Origin: an uncultured Bacilli bacterium
Lineage (GTDB): Bacteria > Bacillota_I > Bacilli_A > RF39 > UBA660
Direction of reading: 5' to 3'
DNA: 8,537 nt
Assembly (NCBI GenBank): GCA_947631525.1
Contig: CANRLQ010000037.1
Span: 1 to 8,537 of the forward strand
Part shown: positions 1 through 6,196 of the stretch, piece by piece
Position numbering within the stretch: the first letter of the stretch is position 1
Layout: each line of letters starts with the position of its first letter
Notes under the pieces: model-generated
What the model was told of the DNA's origin: nothing
The model's database searches: none
What the model saw: only the letters and a program-made list of their open reading frames with translations
Translations under genes and position numbers: made by a program

Positions 1-1076
1 ATACCTCTAAATAATAAGTCATAACTATTAGTTAAACCTTCACTATCTAACATATGATAAAATGGTCTAGCTGTAAATGGAAATTTTGTTATAAAGATAA
101 AATCACTACCATATTTTTGTTTAGAATATTCACAAAGTAATTTTTCTTCTTGTCTTTCAAAATCATCTTCATGTTCACCTACAAAATTGAATTCATTTTT
201 TAATATTTCTTTTGCTTCTTTAAAAGTAATTCTTGGTATTTTTTTAGTAGTATTTACAAGTTCAATTTTAAATACTTTTTTTATTTCTTGACCATATTTT
301 TCATTTACTTTGTTAATTGCATATTTAATCCATCTTTCTTCCATATCCATTATTTCGTTAAAAGAATTAATCCAAGATATTTCAATATCAGCCATGTTTA
401 TTTCTGTAGCATGATAACTAGTATGAGAATTTTCAGCTCTAAATGCTGGCCCTATTTCAAATACTTTATCAAAACCTGAAGCCATAGCCATTTGTTTATA
501 AAATTGTGGTGATTGTGATAAACAAGCTGTTTGTCCAAAATAATCTATTTTAAATACTTCAGCTCCACTTTCAGCAGCTCCTGCTGCTATTTTAGGAGTA
601 TGTATTTCTACAAAATCATTTTCTATACAATATTCTCTCAAAGCATGTTCAAATACTGTTTCGCATTTAAAAAACAAATTATTCTCTTCTCTTCTTAAAT
701 CTAAAAATCTATAATCTAATCTTGTTTCTCTAGACGAATTATCTTTGTTTTTAATATCAATAGGTAACTCATTTTCAGATTTTGATGTTACTTCTATTGA
801 ACTAGGAATAAATTCCATTTTGTTTAACTTAACTTTTTCATTTGACAATAAAATTCCTTTTACTTTTACAGTACTTTCAAGTGGTAATTTATCTACTATT
901 TCATTTAATTCTTTATTTTCATCATTTTTTTCAATTGTAACTTGAAGTTTACCTGTTGAATCTCTTAATATTAAAAATTGTACATATTGTAAATTTCTTA
1001 TATTATCGACAAAACCTTGTACTTCTATTTCTTTATCAAAGTAATTTTTTAAATATTTCATATAAATCTTTTTCAT
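1..1076 (-). CDS. aspS: Archaeal/eukaryotic-type aspartyl-tRNA synthetase (AspRS2), C-terminus beyond the window
   Basis: Class II synthetase that attaches aspartate to tRNA-Asp, and in non-discriminating forms also to tRNA-Asn; cytoplasmic. Seen: an N-terminal OB-fold anticodon domain (about residues 10-105, with QGFVDNIRN and QFLILRD), the RFLDLRR linker (about 123), motif 1 EIHTPKI (about 157), the Asp-pocket segment AESGAEVF, SQSPQFYKQ, motif 2 FRAENSHTSYHATE (about 212) and KFPFTARPFY. These are archaeal-type AspRS signatures rather than the long bacterial AspRS with its GAD insertion. About 358 residues are present of a usual 430 or so; motif 3 lies off the left edge. Start: the ATG at 1076 (MKKIYMKYL) is preferred because an AAGAAGAG tract lies 8 nt upstream and the extension fits the family N-terminus; ATGs at 1082, 1079 and 1061 are alternatives. 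It overlaps the previous ORF, suggesting coupling. By eye, the two specificity positions carry Asp24 and Lys83. Confidence 0.93.
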   Translation of the reverse strand, partial: MKKIYMKYLKNYFDKEIEVQGFVDNIRNLQYVQFLILRDSTGKLQVTIEKNDENKELNEIVDKLPLESTVKVKGILLSNEKVKLNKMEFIPSSIEVTSKSENELPIDIKNKDNSSRETRLDYRFLDLRREENNLFFKCETVFEHALREYCIENDFVEIHTPKIAAGAAESGAEVFKIDYFGQTACLSQSPQFYKQMAMASGFDKVFEIGPAFRAENSHTSYHATEINMADIEISWINSFNEIMDMEERWIKYAINKVNEKYGQEIKKVFKIELVNTTKKIPRITFKEAKEILKNEFNFVGEHEDDFERQEEKLLCEYSKQKYGSDFIFITKFPFTARPFYHMLDSEGLTNSYDLLFRG

Positions 1077-1533
1077 CATCATCACTCTTCTTTTCTTCAC
1101 ATTCTACATAATCATAAACATATTCTTTACCAGCTAAAAATGGTACATTATAAGGATTTTCTTTATTATAAATCATAATATTAAATAAACTATCTAACTG
1201 AGATTCCGCTACTTTTTTATTAAAATAAGTTGGATTTGGTATTTTAATAATTGGTTTATATAATAAATTATCATGACTATAATAAACAAAACCAAAAATA
1301 TGAATTAATAATTCTGTTGCACTTTGTAAATTCAATATAGTAGACAAATTACTGCTTTTTATTTTAATAAATATATCATTATTTTTAATAAAATATTGTT
1401 CAGCCCAAATGTTGTGATTTATCCTATTATCTCCCATTTTTGATACTTTATAGTATTCACCATTTGGTCCAATAAACAAATCATATCCTATAACATCCAT
1501 AACATCTATATAACTATTTAAATCAATCTTCAT
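1036..1533 (-). CDS. Unknown 165-aa protein between hisS and aspS
   Basis: I do not recognise this protein. It has no signal peptide, no membrane segment and no nucleotide-binding motif. The N-terminal third (about residues 15-55, DLFIGPNGEYYKVSK then INHNIWAEQYF) looks like a small beta-rich fold; the middle is mixed, with a hydrophobic segment TELLIHIFGFVYYS; the C-terminus is acidic (ECEEKKSDDDEKD) and then helical. The start is supported by GAGG 9 nt upstream, placed inside the end of hisS. It overlaps hisS by 11 nt and the chosen aspS start by about 40 nt, so it is cotranscribed and probably translationally coupled with both synthetases. The stop is TGA. The tight placement suggests a real gene with a role compatible with synthetase expression, but no function can be assigned. 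Confidence 0.8.
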   Translation of the reverse strand: MKIDLNSYIDVMDVIGYDLFIGPNGEYYKVSKMGDNRINHNIWAEQYFIKNNDIFIKIKSSNLSTILNLQSATELLIHIFGFVYYSHDNLLYKPIIKIPNPTYFNKKVAESQLDSLFNIMIYNKENPYNVPFLAGKEYVYDYVECEEKKSDDDEKDLYEIFKKLL

Positions 1534-2797
1534 AACTTATAACCTCATCAAAAAATTTTATTAGGTCCTCTTCTTTTATCTTATATTCTTCTTTAGTATT
1601 ATTATTTTTTATTGTTAAAATACTCGAATTAACTTCTTCTTCACCTATAATAATTAAATATTTTGGATTAAGTCTATCAGCTTGTTTAAAATTGGCTTTT
1701 ATATTTCTATTCATATAATCAATATCAACATTAAAACCATTCATTCTTAAATCTTGACATAATTTATATGAATAAGCTTTTTCATTAACACTCATTGGTA
1801 TTACATAAATATCTAAATCATTTGAAATTATATTTATATTTTCTGCTTCTAAAGCATTTAATAATCTTTCAATTCCCATAGCAAAGCCAACAGCTGGAGT
1901 ACTAGGACCTCCTAATGCTTCAACTAAACCATTATACCTTCCTCCACCACATAATACATTTTGACTACCAAAGTCTTCTATATCTGCTTCTACTTCAAAA
2001 ACAGTATTTGTATAATAATCAAGACCTCTTACTATATTAGGATTTACTGTATATTCAATATTCATTAATTTTAAATATTTTTGAACTTCTTCAAAATGTT
2101 TTTTTGATTCTTCATTTAAATAATCAATTATTTTAGGTGCTGAAGACATAATATCTAATTCATGATCTACTTTACAATCTAAAATTCTAAGAGGGTTTTT
2201 TTCAAATCTTTTTTTACAATCATCACATAATAAATCTAAATGAGGTCTAAAATGATTGATTAAAGCTTCTTTATAACTTAATCTTGACTCTGTATCACCT
2301 AAAGAATTTATATTAACCTTTATTCCTTTAAGACCTAACAATTTATAAAAATTAACAGGTATACTTATTACTTCAGCATCTACAAGTGGATCATTTGAAC
2401 CGAACACTTCTACACCAAATTGATAAAATTCTCTAAATCTTCCAGATTGTGGTCTTTCATAACGATACATTGGTCCATAATACCAATTCTTAACTGGTAA
2501 TGATGCATCTGCATATCGTTTATTTTCAATAAAACTTCTAACAACACCAGCTGTCCCTTCTGGTCTTAAAGTCATATTTCTATTTCCACGATCAAGGAAA
2601 TCATATGTTTCTTTTGATACAATATCACTAGTTTCTCCTACACCTCTATGAAATAATTCAGTGGCTTCAAAATTAGGTGTCCTTACAAATTCATAATTAT
2701 ATTTTTCCATAAGTGCTGAAAGCAACTTTTCCAAATATTTTATCTTTTTACCTTGCTCTTTAAATACATCATATGTTCCTTTTGGTTTTTGTATCAT
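1523..2797 (-). CDS. hisS: Histidyl-tRNA synthetase
   Basis: Charges tRNA-His with histidine in the cytoplasm (class IIa, normally a homodimer). The 424 residues match the usual bacterial length and the gene is complete. Seen: N-terminal KPKGTYDVF (4-12); motif 1 region, with TPNFEATELF (40-49); TLRPEGTAGVVR (76-87); motif 2 YRYERPQSGRFREFYQFGVE (111-130); the HisRS-specific RGLDYYTNTVFEVE (257-270); GGGRYNGL (284-291); motif 3 AVGFAMGIERLL (302-313); and a C-terminal anticodon-binding domain (about 325-420). The CDDC...LDC cysteines (191-208) resemble those of other Firmicute HisRS proteins. Start: AAGAGGG lies 6 nt before the ATG. It is the first gene of an operon behind a T-box leader and promoter. 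Its TGA stop lies inside the next ORF, showing that TGA is not read as Trp here. Confidence 0.98.
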   Translation of the reverse strand: MIQKPKGTYDVFKEQGKKIKYLEKLLSALMEKYNYEFVRTPNFEATELFHRGVGETSDIVSKETYDFLDRGNRNMTLRPEGTAGVVRSFIENKRYADASLPVKNWYYGPMYRYERPQSGRFREFYQFGVEVFGSNDPLVDAEVISIPVNFYKLLGLKGIKVNINSLGDTESRLSYKEALINHFRPHLDLLCDDCKKRFEKNPLRILDCKVDHELDIMSSAPKIIDYLNEESKKHFEEVQKYLKLMNIEYTVNPNIVRGLDYYTNTVFEVEADIEDFGSQNVLCGGGRYNGLVEALGGPSTPAVGFAMGIERLLNALEAENINIISNDLDIYVIPMSVNEKAYSYKLCQDLRMNGFNVDIDYMNRNIKANFKQADRLNPKYLIIIGEEEVNSSILTIKNNNTKEEYKIKEEDLIKFFDEVISYED

Positions 2798-3007
2798 TTT
2801 ATACCCTCTTTCTAAATATAAAAAGTCTATAAATATAAGGACGAAATTATCGTGGTACCACCTTACTTTATAGACTTTTATCTATCTTTAATCTTTAACG
2901 CAGATATACGATTATCTTAAGTTTTAGTGTCTTCATTTACATTTCAATATTAATTTTCACCAACCATTAACTCTCTTTTAAATGAAATATAATTACTAGT
3001 CTAAAAC
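2798..3007 (-). promoter_or_regulatory. T-box riboswitch leader of the hisS operon
   Basis: tRNA-sensing leader controlling the downstream synthetase genes. Seen on the minus strand: the T-box core AAGGTGGTACCACG (2851-2864) followed by CGTCCTT; the distal Stem I loop GGTTGGTG (2958-2965); and a basal Stem I helix GTTTTAG/CTAAAAC (3001-3007 with 2921-2927). Above the helix is a specifier loop with AGTA on the 5' side (2994-2997) and GAAGACA on the 3' side, closed by a 10-bp upper helix with one G-U pair. The antiterminator can form as AAGG/CCTT and ACGA/TCGT around the TGGT bulge. A competing helix of 13 plus 5 bp (arms within 2861-2879 and 2821-2840) ends in TTTTT and is the probable terminator. 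The canonical specifier reads GAC (Asp); CAC (His) overlaps it. The bulge's variable base is T. Confidence 0.93.
2820..2879 (-). terminator. Conditional terminator hairpin of the T-box leader
   Basis: The arms AAAAGTCTATAAA (2867-2879) and TTTATAGACTTTT (2821-2833) pair perfectly. They are extended by TAAGG/CCTTA, enclose the T-box core in the loop, and end in five T residues on the minus strand before the hisS ribosome binding site. A small hairpin ATAGA-TAAAAG-TCTAT (2870-2885) can hold part of the 5' arm, giving a plausible alternative fold for the antiterminated state. No other terminator is visible after the upstream AAA+ gene, so this hairpin may also limit read-through from it. Confidence 0.75.
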
Positions 3008-3022
3008 AATATTTACAATATA

Positions 3023-3051
3023 ATTATAATTTTTTTTGTTAAATTAGTCAA
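3023..3051 (-). promoter_or_regulatory. Sigma-A promoter of the hisS operon
   Basis: The -35 is TTGACT (3046-3051) and the -10 is TATAAT (3023-3028), with exactly 17 nt between them; the spacer holds an A8 run. Transcription should start near 3016, a few bases before T-box Stem I. The promoter sits directly after the stop codon of the upstream AAA+ gene. An imperfect inverted repeat (3039-3059) overlaps the -35. Confidence 0.85.
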
Positions 3052-3055
3052 CTAT

Positions 3056-5401
3056 TTAAAACCCTAATTTTTTTACTTTTTCTTTATATGTAGTTTCTTC
3101 TAATTTAGCATTGTCAACATCAAGCTTTGTAATTAATGTATCATCTTCTATATCATAATCAATCATGTTCTGTTCATGTGAATCTAAAATTTTATTTGTA
3201 AAATTTTCAACAACTCTTCCATTACCAAAATTTTTACTTGTTTTTTCTTTACTAATTATTTCCTTAAAAATCTCTAAGGCATTATCGTCTACTTTATAAC
3301 CATAGTTTGATACTTCATTAGTAAACATAGAAACTAACTCATTAACTGTATAATCTTTAAATTCAAAGAAGTTATTTATTCTATCTTTTATACCTGTGTT
3401 ACTGTCTAAAAATTCTTTCATTTCTTGATTATAACCTGCTAATATAATATTTACTTCACCATCAGCTATAGCAGGTAACAACTCTCCAAACACATCTTGT
3501 GTAAATGTAGAAGTTCCTGATGATGCTAATGCATAAGCTTCATCTAAGAAAATAATACCGCCTCTACATTCTTTAATAAGTTCTTTAGTTTTTAAGGCTG
3601 TTTGTCCTACATAACCTGCTATAAAATCGGAAGCTGTTGTTTTTTTAATTTTGTTATTTTTAATACAACCAAGTTTAGCTAAAATTTCACATAATATTAC
3701 TGCTACAGTTGTTTTACCTGTTCCTGGATTACCACAGAAGAAATAATTATATTTCTTTTGTCTTTTATTAATTCCATCATTATAAACTAAATCATATACT
3801 CTTTCTTTTATTAACTTATCTACATGTTCCTTAACATCTTCTAAACCTACTAGTGATTGTAATTTATTATAAGGTTTTTCTATCTTTTTTAAAACATTTT
3901 CAATAATTATTTGCTTTTTTTGTTTTATTGATACTTCTTTATCATCATTTTTATCCCTATTCATGATATCATCATATAGTTTACTAAAATCTTTTATTTC
4001 ATCTTTTTCATATTCTCTTACTTCTGTTAAAATTTCATTTTTATCTTCTAAGTTTTGCATACTTGCAATTTCTTCATAACCATATTTAATATTTTCTAAT
4101 ATAGTATTTATTTCATCTTTTTCAATATCAATATCTGTATTTGAAAGTAATGTTTCAGTTATTGATTCAAAATTACCATTCATTTCTAAACAAAATATTT
4201 TTATTTCATCAATATTATCTAATTTTTCAATATACGAAAGTGATGACATAAATAATTTATTTATATATTTGCTATTTATTACATCTTCATCTAATAAAAA
4301 ATCTTTATCAGTATCATAATATTCATTTAAATCTAAACCTGATTTTACAATTAACTCTTCTGTTTCTGCAAATAATTTTTTATATGCTTTATGAATCGAT
4401 ATAATAGAATTTAATTTTAACATTTCATTTATTTCTTTTTCATAAATACTTAATAAATTAATTAAATTACTTAAATTAAAACTATAATCTTGTAGAAAAC
4501 TAAATTGTTTTTTTGCTTTTAAAACTTCTTCTTTTAAAAGATTTAACACTACTTTTGTATCGTTTATATCATTTGCCGATAATACTTCTTCACCAATATT
4601 ATAAAATAATTCATAAAAATAAAGTATGTAATTTTTTTCTTCTGTTTGTCCATCTACTAAATATTTCTTTATATAAATTAAAAATTTTTTTATTTTGTTA
4701 GGTGAATCAAAATAATTAATTAAATTTATGTAATCATCTGGTACAAACATTCCCCAACTTTCTTTAACATTTATATTTGATAATTTTGTTACATGATTAT
4801 CTTTATCATTTTTTAAATTAAATATATATGAAATTAATTCTTCTAAATCCTTAATCGAAATTATTTGTTCAAATTCTTCTTTTAATATTAAAGTACTTTG
4901 GCATTCTTCATTTACTTTTTTAATAATATCTTCATAATTTTGCTCATCAACATAATCTATATCTTCATTATCATCTATTTTTTCTTGATATTCATCAATT
5001 TCATTACTTTGATCATCCCTAAACATTTTATTTATTGTTTCAATTTTATCAATTATAGCCATTTTAAATTTATCCCTAGATTGATCATAAGATACTAATG
5101 TCATAATTTCAGTAGCATCCGTATAATATAAACTAATTGCCTCATTAACATTTTTAGCATTTGGATACTTACTTAAAAGTTCTTCTTCATTTAAAACAGG
5201 ACCTACTAATTTTTTATTTGTTTTATTTAAAATCTTTTTATTCCCAAAATAAGCTATTCTTTCATCCTGATCACTTATAAATATTTTTTCTTTTTTATCA
5301 AGTTTTCCTTTAATAACACTTTCTGTTTCATATGTATAAAAATTTCTTATTGTATCTGATGATACTCTTTTAAGTAAAATGGCATATTCATCTTTTTTCA
5401 T
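3056..5401 (-). CDS. CbbX/SpoVK-type AAA+ ATPase with a long unrecognised N-terminal region
   Basis: Probable ATP-driven remodelling protein; target unknown. The AAA+ module is near the C-terminus: LVGLEDVKEHVDKLI (517-531), Walker A GNPGTGKT (557-564), a pore-loop region ASDFIAGYVGQTALKT (590-605), Walker B GIIFLDEA (615-622), a sensor-1 strand NIILAGYN (651-658), an arginine-finger candidate Arg674 in IKDRINNFFEF, and sensor 2 in NFGNGR (Arg729). This order is that of the CbbX/CfqX, SpoVK and EccA family, whose members include the Rubisco activase CbbX and type VII secretion ATPases. All ATPase motifs look intact. Residues 1-510 are mostly helical, rich in Lys/Glu/Asp/Asn, with an acidic stretch (130-165); I recognise no domain there. 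No signal peptide or membrane span. Start: AGGAG lies 7 nt before the ATG. It follows the 155-aa gene by 20 nt in a two-gene unit. Role inferred from fold only. Confidence 0.9.
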   Translation of the reverse strand: MKKDEYAILLKRVSSDTIRNFYTYETESVIKGKLDKKEKIFISDQDERIAYFGNKKILNKTNKKLVGPVLNEEELLSKYPNAKNVNEAISLYYTDATEIMTLVSYDQSRDKFKMAIIDKIETINKMFRDDQSNEIDEYQEKIDDNEDIDYVDEQNYEDIIKKVNEECQSTLILKEEFEQIISIKDLEELISYIFNLKNDKDNHVTKLSNINVKESWGMFVPDDYINLINYFDSPNKIKKFLIYIKKYLVDGQTEEKNYILYFYELFYNIGEEVLSANDINDTKVVLNLLKEEVLKAKKQFSFLQDYSFNLSNLINLLSIYEKEINEMLKLNSIISIHKAYKKLFAETEELIVKSGLDLNEYYDTDKDFLLDEDVINSKYINKLFMSSLSYIEKLDNIDEIKIFCLEMNGNFESITETLLSNTDIDIEKDEINTILENIKYGYEEIASMQNLEDKNEILTEVREYEKDEIKDFSKLYDDIMNRDKNDDKEVSIKQKKQIIIENVLKKIEKPYNKLQSLVGLEDVKEHVDKLIKERVYDLVYNDGINKRQKKYNYFFCGNPGTGKTTVAVILCEILAKLGCIKNNKIKKTTASDFIAGYVGQTALKTKELIKECRGGIIFLDEAYALASSGTSTFTQDVFGELLPAIADGEVNIILAGYNQEMKEFLDSNTGIKDRINNFFEFKDYTVNELVSMFTNEVSNYGYKVDDNALEIFKEIISKEKTSKNFGNGRVVENFTNKILDSHEQNMIDYDIEDDTLITKLDVDNAKLEETTYKEKVKKLGF

Positions 5402-5421
5402 AATAACACTCCTAAATAAAT

Positions 5422-5889
5422 TTATTTTTTTCTCTTTTGATTTGCTATAAAAATTATATTTTTTTCGTTATATTTATCAATATCGTTAACTGTTATTATC
5501 GGAAAATTTCCTATTCTTGAATTTAATTCATCGATATGTTCTAAATAAGCTCTACAAATCTTTAAATATTCTAATTTTTGAGATAGAATTTTTTTACATT
5601 CTAATATATTAGTAATTTCTTTAATATCACCAAAAAGTGCTAATTTAATAGCTGATGAAGTCGTATTTATTTTTTTATCTAGTCTATTATATAATTTTTG
5701 TATTTCATCTTCTTCTTTTAAAAAACTTTTTAATTGTTGTTCCATAACAAAGTTTAAATCAGATATTTTTTGATCACTTTTTTCTATAAAATCATAATAA
5801 CCATTTATATAAAAAACAATTATTTTATCATCTTTTATGACATAATTTTTTATTGTTTTGTCTCTAAATTCTTTAGTCTCATACTTCAA
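5422..5889 (-). CDS. Unknown 155-aa helical protein paired with the AAA+ ATPase
   Basis: I cannot name this protein. The N-terminus (about residues 2-35, KYETKEFRDKTIKNY then DKIIVFYINGYYDFIEK) looks like a short beta-hairpin region. Residues 40-125 are strongly helical and charged (LKEEDEIQKLYNRLDKKIN, then ILECKKILSQKLEYLKICRAYLEHIDELNSRI), compatible with a coiled coil or helical bundle. The C-terminus is basic (NQKRKK). There is no signal peptide or membrane segment. Start: an in-frame GTG at 5898 would give 158 aa, but it lies inside the Shine-Dalgarno AGAGGTGAT; the TTG at 5889 is 8 nt after GAGG and is preferred. It is first in a two-gene unit with the AAA+ ATPase 20 nt downstream and has its own promoter, so it is a likely partner, adaptor or substrate of that ATPase (inference). 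Confidence 0.82.
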   Translation of the reverse strand: MKYETKEFRDKTIKNYVIKDDKIIVFYINGYYDFIEKSDQKISDLNFVMEQQLKSFLKEEDEIQKLYNRLDKKINTTSSAIKLALFGDIKEITNILECKKILSQKLEYLKICRAYLEHIDELNSRIGNFPIITVNDIDKYNEKNIIFIANQKRKK

Positions 5890-5893
5890 AGAT

Positions 5894-5902
5894 ATCACCT
5901 CT
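5894..5902 (-). promoter_or_regulatory. Ribosome binding site that decides a TTG start
   Basis: AGAGGTGAT matches the AGGAGGTGAT anti-anti-SD consensus closely. The GTG inside it is in frame with the 155-aa gene but would leave no ribosome binding site of its own. The TTG 8 nt after GAGG has ideal spacing; the next in-frame ATG is about 50 codons downstream. Confidence 0.7.
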
Positions 5903-5974
5903 AATTTTAACTATGTTATACATATATTAAAATGCTTTTTTAAACTTAATGTTTTTAATTTTAAAATTGTTCCT

Positions 5975-6003
5975 ATAATACCACTTTTTATTTTATTTGA
6001 CAA
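5975..6003 (-). promoter_or_regulatory. Sigma-A promoter of the 155-aa/AAA+ gene pair
   Basis: The -35 is TTGTCA (5998-6003) and the -10 is TATTAT (5975-5980), with a 17-nt spacer; each box is one base off consensus. Start of transcription would be near 5968, leaving a leader of about 78 nt. A perfect 12-base palindrome AATTTTAAAATT (5957-5968) lies at the predicted start point and could be an operator, though AT-rich chance is also likely. Confidence 0.7.
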
Positions 6004-6172
6004 TCTTTTTTTATAAAATTATTTAATAATTAATAATATTTAATACTTAAAAATACGAAATAATATATTTATTTTTTAATAACTATTGGTTTATTAATAT
6101 CTATTATTTATGTTATAATTTTATAAATATTTTGTTTTACAATATTGAATATTAATTTAAATATTTAACATC
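6004..6172. other. AT-rich intergenic stretch with no recognisable gene
   Basis: This part of the gap between the clpB terminator and the next promoter is almost entirely A and T. I see no ORF with a ribosome binding site, no tRNA-like structure and no convincing second promoter. A TATAAT on the plus strand (around 6115) has only a weak -35 (TTTATT) and nothing to transcribe. Confidence 0.6.
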
Positions 6173-6196
6173 AAAAAACCTAGTTTAAACTAGGTT
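6173..6196 (-). terminator. Rho-independent terminator of clpB
   Basis: A perfect 20-base palindrome (6177-6196, centred on GTTTAAAC) directly at the clpB stop codon is followed on the minus strand by a T run (GGTTTTTTGA). The first bases of the hairpin are the last two bases of the TAA stop. The position ends the clpB transcript and separates it from the following gene pair. Confidence 0.88.

Noticed and set aside
288..945. Open frames on the plus strand inside aspS
   Set aside because: They are antisense to a well-supported synthetase, have low-complexity Phe/Ser/Ile-rich translations and no ribosome binding sites.
1..1076. Possible asparaginyl-tRNA synthetase instead of AspRS
   Set aside because: AsnRS is related, but the AESGAEVF, SQSPQFYKQ and RAENSHTSYHATE segments match archaeal-type AspRS.
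1036..1525. Mycoplasma code with TGA as Trp
   Set aside because: TGA ends hisS and the following ORF at sensible family lengths, and Trp residues in the window use TGG.
3003..3059. Terminator for the AAA+ gene directly after its stop
   Set aside because: The dyad there is imperfect and is followed by an A run on the transcribed strand, not a T run.
4513..5098. Plus-strand frames with hydrophobic translations, like small membrane proteins
   Set aside because: They mirror the Lys/Glu/Asn-rich N-terminal region of the AAA+ gene; AT-rich antisense gives Phe/Ile/Leu-rich artefacts.
5899..6194. A small RNA or CRISPR-like repeat in the AT-rich gap
   Set aside because: No repeated units, no stable GC-containing fold and no promoter other than the one for the gene pair; only the clpB terminator stands out.
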